A stretch of DNA of 64,000 bases, taken from assembly GCF_025685565.1 (NCBI RefSeq), contig NZ_JAGSYE010000001.1, positions 1,116,001-1,180,000 on the forward strand, read 5' to 3'. Positions 23,748 through 30,847 of the stretch are shown here, piece after piece. Positions within the stretch are counted from its first letter, which is position 1; each line of letters opens with the position of its first letter. The translations under genes and the position numbers were made by a program. The notes below the pieces were generated by a model that was given only the letters and a program-made list of their open reading frames with translations, was not told the DNA's origin and made no database searches. The DNA comes from Granulicella aggregans. Lineage in GTDB: Bacteria; Acidobacteriota; Terriglobia; Terriglobales; Acidobacteriaceae.

Positions 23748-24206
23748 GCAGACGGCCCGTAAGCCGAATTCTGTTCTAGACGATCATTCCTCTACGCGAC
23801 GCATTACTGCGGCGCTTTAGCAACCTACCCGCAGGTTCCGGCTGCCTTCTTGCGAAGGCTCTCTCGGCCTGGGCGCATCGGGCCAATGCGCTTGCTGCCC
23901 GCTCGAGAGTGCGGGGCAACATCCCTGCCTATTTGGTCTTGCTCCGTGTGGGGTTTACCAAGCGTTCCTGCTTACGCAGGAACCGGTGCGCTCTTACCGC
24001 ACCTTTTCACCCTTACCGGGCTTTTGTCTTTCGACGCCAGCCTGGCGGTTCGTTCTCTGTTGCACTGGCCGTCCAGAGGTCTTGAAACCTCCGTCCCGGA
24101 CGTTATCCGGCACACTGCCCTGCGGAGTTCGGACTTTCCTCCCCCGCCAAACGATCCGCATCAAGAAACACGGTCCGAAGGCGGCAGCGATCATCCAGCC
24201 GTCTGC
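23748..24206 (-). ncRNA. rnpB: RNase P RNA, bacterial class A
   Basis: Catalytic RNA that removes 5' leaders from tRNA precursors. Read on the minus strand it has GAGGAAAGTCCGAACTCC near the 5' end (around 24142-24125), GGTAAGGGTGAAAAGGTGCGGTAAGAGCGCACC further on, and the ACAGAATTCGGCTTAC signature near the 3' end (about 23774-23759). The P1 helix forms between GCAGACGGC at the 5' end (24206 downward) and GCCGTCTGC at the 3' end (to 23748), which sets the ends to within a few bases. About 459 nt, slightly longer than the E. coli molecule. Confidence 0.95.
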
Positions 24207-24296
24207 TGCTCTAGTGTATCGCGCCAGGAATCGATTCCCGCGCACTTTTTGAACCGGACTGATAGGCTTCTCGTACGGAATTACAGGGAATCCCGA

Positions 24297-25520
24297 ATGG
24301 AATTCAAAGAGGCGGTAAAGATCGCGCTGCAGTCGCTATGGGCGAACAAACTGCGCTCCGTGCTGACGCTGCTAGGCGTGGTGATCGGCGTGGCCAGCGT
24401 GATCGCGGTGGTGACGCTGGTGAACGGCGCGAATACCTACGTCGCGACGAAGTTCTCGAGTTATGGCGCGGATGTCTTTACCGTTTCCAAGATGCCGCAG
24501 TTCATTACCTCAGCCGAGGACTACGAGCGGTTTCAGCGGCGTAAGGACATCCTGTTTCCCGACTACCAGTACATCGTAGACAACTGCCATCGCTGCGTGG
24601 GGATCGGAGCGCAGCAGGCGACGGTGGGCAAGATCGTGCGTGGGACGGAGTCGGTGACCGATTCGAGCATTCGCGGCTACACGTGGCAGATGCCTTCGCT
24701 GCAAAACCTGAACATCATGGAAGGGCGGGGCTTTACCGAGGCCGATGAAGAGCATGCGTCGCACGTGGCGATCATTGGGACGGACATCCAGGACCATCTC
24801 TTCCAGGGGATCGATCCGATCGGCCAGGAGTTACGGGTGGACGGCGAAAACTACACGGTGATTGGCATTAGCGAGAAGCAGGGAAGCACCTTTGGGGCGA
24901 GCCAGGACAACTGGGTTGCGGTGCCTCTGACTACGTACCAGAAGAGCTATGGCACCGCGAAGACGTTGACGATCTACGTGAAGGCGGGCGAGGCCGGGCC
25001 GAGGCTTGAAGCCGCGGCGGACGAGGTTCGAGTGCTGGTGAGGTCGCGCCGGCATGACGCGCCGGGAGTGCCCGACTCTTTCGAGCTCGATACCAACAGT
25101 ACGTTGGTGGGCTTCTTCGGGACGATCACGGCGATCTTCGGGAGTGTTGCTGGAGGACTGGCGCTGCTTGCGCTGATTGTGGGCGGCATTGTGATTATGA
25201 ACATCATGTTGGTCAGCGTGACGGAGCGAACCCGCGAGATTGGAATCCGCAAGGCGCTGGGAGCGAAACCGAACGACATTTTGCTGCAGTTTTTGATCGA
25301 GTCGGCGACGATGGCGCTGGTTGGCGGTGTCTTCGGAGTGGTCGGAGGTGTGCTGGTCGCGGAGGTCGTGACCCTGGTGGCCGGGTTCCCCTCGACGATC
25401 GCGCCGTGGAGCGTTTTGATGGGGCTGCTGATGGCGACGTCTACCGGTATCTTCTTCGGAGTGTATCCGGCACGCAAAGCGGCGCTGCTGGATCCGATTG
25501 TGGCTTTGAGAGCGGATTAG
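24297..25520 (+). CDS. MacB/FtsX-type ABC transporter permease
   Basis: 407 residues from the ATG at 24297 (AGGGA upstream); an upstream open stretch runs through rnpB and is not coding. The N-terminal transmembrane helix (SVLTLLGVVIGVASVIAVVTLVNG) is followed by a large periplasmic MacB_PCD domain (about 45-280) and three C-terminal FtsX helices with NIMLVSVTERTREIGIRKALGA. No ATPase gene is adjacent. It probably pairs with the second permease at 25602-26855 and an ATPase encoded elsewhere. Substrate unknown. Confidence 0.85.
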   Translation: MEFKEAVKIALQSLWANKLRSVLTLLGVVIGVASVIAVVTLVNGANTYVATKFSSYGADVFTVSKMPQFITSAEDYERFQRRKDILFPDYQYIVDNCHRCVGIGAQQATVGKIVRGTESVTDSSIRGYTWQMPSLQNLNIMEGRGFTEADEEHASHVAIIGTDIQDHLFQGIDPIGQELRVDGENYTVIGISEKQGSTFGASQDNWVAVPLTTYQKSYGTAKTLTIYVKAGEAGPRLEAAADEVRVLVRSRRHDAPGVPDSFELDTNSTLVGFFGTITAIFGSVAGGLALLALIVGGIVIMNIMLVSVTERTREIGIRKALGAKPNDILLQFLIESATMALVGGVFGVVGGVLVAEVVTLVAGFPSTIAPWSVLMGLLMATSTGIFFGVYPARKAALLDPIVALRAD

Positions 25521-25601
25521 AACGAGGGTCTAGGGAATAGGATGTAGAAAGGCTTTTCTACACCCTGAATCCTATCCCCACACCCTGCATTTGAGGTTTT
25601 T

Positions 25602-26855
25602 ATGCGGATAGCGGACGCGAACGAGACGGTAAAGATGGCGCTGGATACGCTGCGGACAAATAAGCTGCGCAGCGGATTGACGATCCTTGGCATCGTGATC
25701 GGAGTGATGACGGTGATCGTGATCTCGTCGGTGGTGACGGGGTTGAACAATAGCGTCTCGGACCTGGTGCAGTCGCTGGGTTCGAACGTGCTGTTTGTCT
25801 TCCGGTTTCCGGTCTTTGGGCAGCGGCCGACGACGGAGATGTTGACCCGCAAACAGATGACCTACGAGGACGCGATGGCGATGCGCGACCTTCCGCATGT
25901 GGTGGCTGTCTCTCCGGCGTTGCAGCATACGGACAACCAGGCCCCTGGACGGGGCGGCACGACAGCCATCAAGGCCGGCGCGAAGAAGATGCAGAACACG
26001 ATCCTTGAAGGCGACACGCCCGCAGCGACCGAGGTAAGCGAGCTGGACATGCGCGAGGGCCGCTTCTTCACAGAGAGCGACCAGGAGCGCGCTGCCAGCG
26101 TGGTGGTGCTGGGCAGCGATACGGCCGACGGGCTGTTCGAAGGGCAGAGCGCGCTCGGCAAAGAGGTCGAGGTTGGAGGCAAGCTGTTCACTGTCGTGGG
26201 TGTGCTGGAGAAGCAGAAACAGGCCTTTGGCGGCGGCAAGAACCCGCAGGACAACAAGGCCTTCTTCCCGATCACGACGTTTCACCATATTCATCCGGAG
26301 CAACTGGATTACTGGATCTCGCTGAAGTACGACGATCCCAAGAACCGTCCCCTGGTGGAGGATGAGCTGACCGAGCTGCTGCGGCGGCGGCGCAAGGTGG
26401 CGAACGAGGCACCGGATAACTTCGCGATCTTCGGGACAGACTCGTTGACGCGGCTTTGGACGCAGATTACGGGCGGTCTCTTCCTGCTGCTGGCGGCGCT
26501 TTCAAGCGTCGCGCTGCTGGTGGGCGGCGTGGGTGTGATGAACATCATGCTGGTCAGCGTTACGGAGCGAACTCGCGAGATAGGCATTCGAAAGGCGATT
26601 GGGGCTACCAAGCAGACGATCCTGGGGCAGTTCACGCTGGAGGCGGTCACGCTGTGTGCCGTCGGTGGTGTGATCGGAGTTGCGCTGGGAGCGGGGATTG
26701 CGCTGGGGCTGAAGTTCCTGCTGCCGTCGGCGCTGTCGACGATCTGGGTCTCGGTGGCCTTCCTGAGCGCGTGCGGAATTGGGCTGGTCTTCGGGATCTA
26801 TCCCGCGTGGAAGGCGGCGAACCTGAATCCGATCGAGGCGCTGCGATACGAGTAG
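25602..26855 (+). CDS. MacB/FtsX-type ABC transporter permease, second copy
   Basis: 417 residues, closely related to the preceding permease in layout: N-terminal helix (LRSGLTILGIVIGVMTVIVISSV), periplasmic MacB_PCD domain (about 45-285) and FtsX helices with NIMLVSVTERTREIGIRKAIGA. The 81-bp gap between the two carries only short repeats, so they are probably one operon and may form a heterodimer. The cytoplasmic ATPase is missing from the window. Confidence 0.85.
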   Translation: MRIADANETVKMALDTLRTNKLRSGLTILGIVIGVMTVIVISSVVTGLNNSVSDLVQSLGSNVLFVFRFPVFGQRPTTEMLTRKQMTYEDAMAMRDLPHVVAVSPALQHTDNQAPGRGGTTAIKAGAKKMQNTILEGDTPAATEVSELDMREGRFFTESDQERAASVVVLGSDTADGLFEGQSALGKEVEVGGKLFTVVGVLEKQKQAFGGGKNPQDNKAFFPITTFHHIHPEQLDYWISLKYDDPKNRPLVEDELTELLRRRRKVANEAPDNFAIFGTDSLTRLWTQITGGLFLLLAALSSVALLVGGVGVMNIMLVSVTERTREIGIRKAIGATKQTILGQFTLEAVTLCAVGGVIGVALGAGIALGLKFLLPSALSTIWVSVAFLSACGIGLVFGIYPAWKAANLNPIEALRYE

Positions 26856-26878
26856 CCGGGCTTCGATAGACTAAGTGG

Positions 26879-28066
26879 ATGCAGACCGGAGCACCTTTAC
26901 TTGCAATGGCTGTCCGGGTGCTGCTCACGCTGCTGACCCTGTCAGGACTGGCTTATTCGCTGATTGCGCTGTGGGGTGCAAGAGATTTCGTACGCTCATG
27001 GCGACGTCAGGTGGCGACCGAGAGCATAGCTCCGGACGTCACCATTCTGAAGCCGATGAAAGGTGTCGAAACGCGGATGGACGCGGGGCTGCGTAGCCAC
27101 TGCGTTCAGCAATATGCCGGGCGATTCGAACTGCTATTTGGCGTGACGTCTCTTGAAGATATGGCGGTCCCCGAGATTGAGCGGTTGCGCGCAGAGTTTC
27201 CTGCGGTAGATATTCGGCTGGTCGAGTGTCCGGAGCGGTTGGGCACGTCAGGCAAGGTGAGCAACCTGGTGCAGATGCTTCGCGAAGCGAAGTACGCGCA
27301 TGTTGTGATCAATGACAGTGACATTGAAGTTTCGCCCAGCTACCTGACGAATGTTATGCGGGGATTCAGCGATTCGCAGGTGGGATTGGTGACTGCGCCA
27401 TATATCGGTAGCACTGCTGTGAATGGGGCAGGACGAACAGTCTGGGCGAAGCTGGAGGCGCTGGGGATCGCAACGGACTTTTTGCCCGGGGTGCTGACGG
27501 CGCGGAAGCTCGAAGGCGGCATCCGCTTCGGACTGGGATCGACGCTGGCTACGACGAAGACGGCCGTCGCGAAGATCGGCGGTCTGGAGACGCTTGCCGA
27601 TGAGCTTGCCGATGACTACATGCTCGGATACCGGATCAGCCAAGCCGGATACAAAGTTCAACTGTGCGGCGAGGTGGTGAAGACGACCGTGCCTGCCTAT
27701 GACTTCAAGGGCTTCTGGGACCACCAGGTACGGTGGGCGCGGACGACGCGGGATTCGCGCAAGCTGGGGTATGTTGGTCTCGGCGTGACATACTGCCTGC
27801 CGTGGGCGTTTTCGACGGTGATTGCGAGCGGCTTCGCTCTGTGGAGCTTCGCGCTGCTGAGCCTTGTACTGCTGGCACGGGTCTCAGTGGCGCTGGTTGT
27901 CGGTGTGGGCGTGCTGGGAGATGGTCAGGTGCTGCGCGATCTCTGGCTGCTACCGGTGCGGGACGTCTTCGGGCTGCTCTTCTGGGCCTGGAGCTTCGCG
28001 GGCGATACGGTGGTGTGGCGCGGAGAGAGCTTCCGGCTGAAGGATGGGCGGCTGTCGCGGCTATGA
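26879..28066 (+). CDS. hpnI: HpnI-like glycosyltransferase (ceramide glucosyltransferase family)
   Basis: 395 residues. GT21-type membrane glycosyltransferase: an N-terminal anchor, VTILKPMKGVETRM (about 53-66), NDSDIEVSP as the metal-binding acidic motif, LADDYMLGYRIS as the third acidic motif, and the HQVRWARTTR (Q/RxxRW) motif. C-terminal hydrophobic helices follow. The family includes ceramide glucosyltransferase and HpnI, which adds a sugar to hopanoids. The symbol is by similarity of motif pattern. It is followed closely by a Rieske oxygenase, so both may act on one lipid. Confidence 0.72.
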   Translation: MQTGAPLLAMAVRVLLTLLTLSGLAYSLIALWGARDFVRSWRRQVATESIAPDVTILKPMKGVETRMDAGLRSHCVQQYAGRFELLFGVTSLEDMAVPEIERLRAEFPAVDIRLVECPERLGTSGKVSNLVQMLREAKYAHVVINDSDIEVSPSYLTNVMRGFSDSQVGLVTAPYIGSTAVNGAGRTVWAKLEALGIATDFLPGVLTARKLEGGIRFGLGSTLATTKTAVAKIGGLETLADELADDYMLGYRISQAGYKVQLCGEVVKTTVPAYDFKGFWDHQVRWARTTRDSRKLGYVGLGVTYCLPWAFSTVIASGFALWSFALLSLVLLARVSVALVVGVGVLGDGQVLRDLWLLPVRDVFGLLFWAWSFAGDTVVWRGESFRLKDGRLSRL

Positions 28067-28082
28067 TGGCTTTGAGGATTTC

Positions 28083-29165
28083 TTGATTCAGAACGGCACA
28101 TTGACGAACATTGCCGGACCAGCGACCGAGTTGATCTTCGGCGACTGGTATCCGGCGGTGCGCACGGAGACCTTGCGCATCGGCAAGATGACCACGGCGC
28201 TGCTTCTCGGCGTGCCGCTCTTGCTCGGACGGAAGAAGGATGGAAAGACCTTCGCGATGAAGGACCTCTGTCCGCATCGGGGGATCCCGCTCTCGGCGGG
28301 ATGGTTCGATGGCGAGACGGTGATGTGCAAGTACCACGGCTGGCGGTTTGAACCCTGCGGCGGACAGTGCCAGGAGATTCCTTCGTTGACACAGATCGAT
28401 ACGCTTGATGCGTCGAAGATCTATGCCACGTCGTATCCATGTGCCGAGCGCGATGGATATGCCTGGGTGTATCTGCCTGCCGCGGGATCGGGGCGTGTGA
28501 GTGGCGAGCTTCCTGCGGTGCCAGAGCTGCCGAAGTTTTCGGAGAAGTTCCGGAGCGCACATCTGGTGGCGGAGCTGCCGTGCAACGTCGATCACGGGAT
28601 TATTGGGTTGATGGACCCGGCGCACGGGCCGTTCGTACACCAGGCGTGGTGGTGGCGTTCGCGGGCGAGCATCCATGAGAAGGTGAAGCACTTCGAGCCG
28701 ATCCCGGAGGGTTTTCGTATGTCGGCCCATGCGCCTTCGGGCAATAGCGCGCCCTATAAGCTGCTGGGTGTTTATGGTGAGCCGATTACGACGACCATCG
28801 ATTTTGTGCTGCCAAACCGGCGGTACGAGACGATTCGTTGCGGGCCGAAGTGGTTCTCCAGCCTGACGACCGTGACGCCGATTACGCCGTCGACCTGCCG
28901 AATCGATGTGATCGCTGCATGGAACGTCTTTTACCATGTGCCATTTGTAACTTCAATCGCTACATTCTTCGGCGCGCGGTTTGTGGGGCAGGACCAGCAG
29001 ACGATGATCGAACAGGCGCAGGGCTTGCGTTACAACCCAGGATTGATGCTGATCGATGATGCAGACAAGCCCGCAAAGTGGTACTTCGCGCTGAAGCAGG
29101 CGAGGTTGAAAGGCACCGGCGAGCATCCTCTGAGCGGGCCGGTCACGCTGCACTGGAGAAGCTGA
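28083..29165 (+). CDS. Rieske 2Fe-2S aromatic ring-hydroxylating-type oxygenase
   Basis: 360 residues from a TTG at 28083 with GAGG five bases upstream; an ATG at 28044 would overlap the previous gene and lacks a ribosome site. The Rieske cluster is C63-x-H65 (CPHRG) with C82-x2-H85 (CKYHGW). The C-terminal catalytic domain (about 160-345) has ELPCNVDHGIIGLMDPAHGPFVH, where the His/Asp residues are candidates for the mononuclear iron site. An electron-transfer partner is not nearby. It lies 16 bp after the HpnI-like gene, suggesting oxidation of a lipid or glycolipid. Confidence 0.75.
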   Translation: MIQNGTLTNIAGPATELIFGDWYPAVRTETLRIGKMTTALLLGVPLLLGRKKDGKTFAMKDLCPHRGIPLSAGWFDGETVMCKYHGWRFEPCGGQCQEIPSLTQIDTLDASKIYATSYPCAERDGYAWVYLPAAGSGRVSGELPAVPELPKFSEKFRSAHLVAELPCNVDHGIIGLMDPAHGPFVHQAWWWRSRASIHEKVKHFEPIPEGFRMSAHAPSGNSAPYKLLGVYGEPITTTIDFVLPNRRYETIRCGPKWFSSLTTVTPITPSTCRIDVIAAWNVFYHVPFVTSIATFFGARFVGQDQQTMIEQAQGLRYNPGLMLIDDADKPAKWYFALKQARLKGTGEHPLSGPVTLHWRS

Positions 29166-29191
29166 GTGAGATTCCAGAGGAGCAATGGCAG

Positions 29192-29731
29192 TTGAGAAAG
29201 AATGGCACCAAAATCAGAGTCTTGTTTCTCATCGTGTTGATTGGCGCAGCCCTGGTTGCATTTGTTCTATTGCCTAGACGTGGGCAAGCGCCACTTCCGC
29301 CAAATGCTCGTGCGGACTTCGTTCTTGTTGAGAAGGCCTCTCATACGATGACCCTGTTTGAGCACGGCCAGCCAATCAGGACCTACCGTATTGCGCTGGG
29401 GCGCGGTGGTCTGAGACAGAAGCTTCAAGCAGGGGATAATAAGGTTCCTGAAGGTATGTATCGGATCGCCGGAAGAAATCCAAAGAGCACTTTTCATCGC
29501 GCTCTCCGCATCAGCTATCCGCTACCTGAGCAGGAAATTCAGGCTCGCCAACGTGGATTGGCTGCCGGGGGCGACATTATGATTCACGGTATCCGCAACG
29601 GCCTTGGCTGGATAGGTTCGATGCAACGGCGGTTCGACTGGACGAAAGGCTGCATCGCAGTGGACGACGCGGAGATTGAAGAGATCTGGCGTGTGGTTCC
29701 GGACGGAACCCCAATTGAAATTCGTCCTTAG
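29192..29731 (+). CDS. L,D-transpeptidase (YkuD domain)
   Basis: 179 residues from a TTG at 29192 with GAGGAG upstream; earlier in-frame starts overlap the Rieske gene. An N-terminal signal anchor (IRVLFLIVLIGAALVAFVLL) leads to a periplasmic YkuD domain (about 45-179). The catalytic region has IMIHGIRNGLG and FDWTKGCIAV, whose Cys is the nucleophile and whose His is in the HG motif. It forms 3-3 cross-links or attaches proteins to peptidoglycan. It follows the Rieske gene within 26 bp and may be co-transcribed. Confidence 0.83.
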   Translation: MRKNGTKIRVLFLIVLIGAALVAFVLLPRRGQAPLPPNARADFVLVEKASHTMTLFEHGQPIRTYRIALGRGGLRQKLQAGDNKVPEGMYRIAGRNPKSTFHRALRISYPLPEQEIQARQRGLAAGGDIMIHGIRNGLGWIGSMQRRFDWTKGCIAVDDAEIEEIWRVVPDGTPIEIRP

Positions 29732-29748
29732 CCTCCAGCCGTTGCTGT

Positions 29749-30660
29749 TTACGTCGTCTTGGTGCGTGTTGTCGTGATCACGATGATGCTGACCAGGATG
29801 CAGAGTGTTCCGATGATGGTCCTGACTCCGAGAGCTTCGCCGCCGGCGAAGTAGCCCAGTAGGACTGCCACCACAGGGTTCACGTAGGCATAGGTGCCGA
29901 CCTTTGTCGGTGACTCGTGATGGATCAGCCAGACGTATGCGGTGAAGCCGATGATGGAGCCGAAGACGATGAGGTAGAGCAGTGCCAGCCATGCGTTCGC
30001 AGAGACCAAAGAGGGGTGGAAGTTGTGGAACTCTCCGAGAGACGCCGCGATCATCGTCAAAAGGATTCCTCCCAGAAGCATCTGCAGGCCGGAGCTTTGC
30101 ACCTTGGATGCTGGCAGGGAAAGCTTCTTTGAGAGGACCGACGCGAGCGACCAACTGATCGCTCCCACCATCAGGGCGAGCGCTCCGCGGAGATCGATTG
30201 CGGCACTCCCGAGATTCAAGGAGTGGCTCAGCAGCACGCCGACTCCGCAGATGCCGATCAGCAATGCCAGCGCAAGACGCGGTGTCAGCTTCTGGGTGCG
30301 CAGGAAGACGATCTCCGCCAGCGCGATGAAGGCTGGTATGGTCGCCATCATGACGGCGGCGATGCCGGAAGGGACGCGTTGTTCGGCCCAGAAGAGAAAG
30401 CCGTAATCGACGACGAAGATCAGGAAGGCGAGCAGAAGCACGGAGATCCACTGCCGCGCGTTCGGGAGCGGTTCACGGCTTGCCACTGTCCATCCAGTCA
30501 GGGCCAGCCCCGCTGCGAGGAAGCGCATCGCGGCGAAGAGCAGCGGAGGCATCTCGTGGACACCTATGCGGATGGCGAAGAAGGTCGAGCCCCAGACGAA
30601 ATAAATCATCGCGAAGGCCAGCAATGTCTTCCAGGTCGCGTGCCCGTTACGGTCGGCCAT
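29749..30660 (-). CDS. EamA-family drug/metabolite transporter
   Basis: 303 residues with about ten transmembrane helices in two EamA repeats (about 10-140 and 155-295). The start YFVWGSTFFAIRIGVHEMPPLLFAAMRFLAAG is typical. A second-repeat conserved stretch IVFGSIIGFTAYVWLI and SPTKVGTYAYVNPVVAVLLG is present. Inner-membrane exporter of metabolites; substrate unknown. An AGAGAG ribosome site precedes the ATG. It converges on the transpeptidase gene. Confidence 0.88.
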   Translation of the reverse strand: MADRNGHATWKTLLAFAMIYFVWGSTFFAIRIGVHEMPPLLFAAMRFLAAGLALTGWTVASREPLPNARQWISVLLLAFLIFVVDYGFLFWAEQRVPSGIAAVMMATIPAFIALAEIVFLRTQKLTPRLALALLIGICGVGVLLSHSLNLGSAAIDLRGALALMVGAISWSLASVLSKKLSLPASKVQSSGLQMLLGGILLTMIAASLGEFHNFHPSLVSANAWLALLYLIVFGSIIGFTAYVWLIHHESPTKVGTYAYVNPVVAVLLGYFAGGEALGVRTIIGTLCILVSIIVITTTRTKTT

Positions 30661-30809
30661 GCTCTCTTTTATCAGCTATCGGCAGTCAACAGAGAGCGGG
30701 AGCGCTTTGTCGCGTTTCATACTGACGGTATTTTCGGGGGGACGTAGCGTGATCCGCGCTCGGAAGCCAGGCCGGGCGGTTACCCTAGTAGAAGGCGTTT
30801 TCCGCACCG

Positions 30810-30825
30810 CTCTGCCCAGGCAGAG
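30810..30825. promoter_or_regulatory. perfect palindrome upstream of the M1 aminopeptidase
   Basis: CTCTGCC (30810-30816), CA, GGCAGAG (30819-30825), 22 bp before the start codon. It could be an operator or a short hairpin in the leader. No matching second copy was noticed nearby. Confidence 0.3.
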
Positions 30826-30847
30826 ACATTTGTACTAGAGGCTGTTG

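Noticed and set aside
23850..24296. Upstream extension of the first MacB-like permease frame
   Set aside because: This stretch runs through the RNase P RNA gene on the opposite strand. The permease starts at the ATG at 24297 with a ribosome site.
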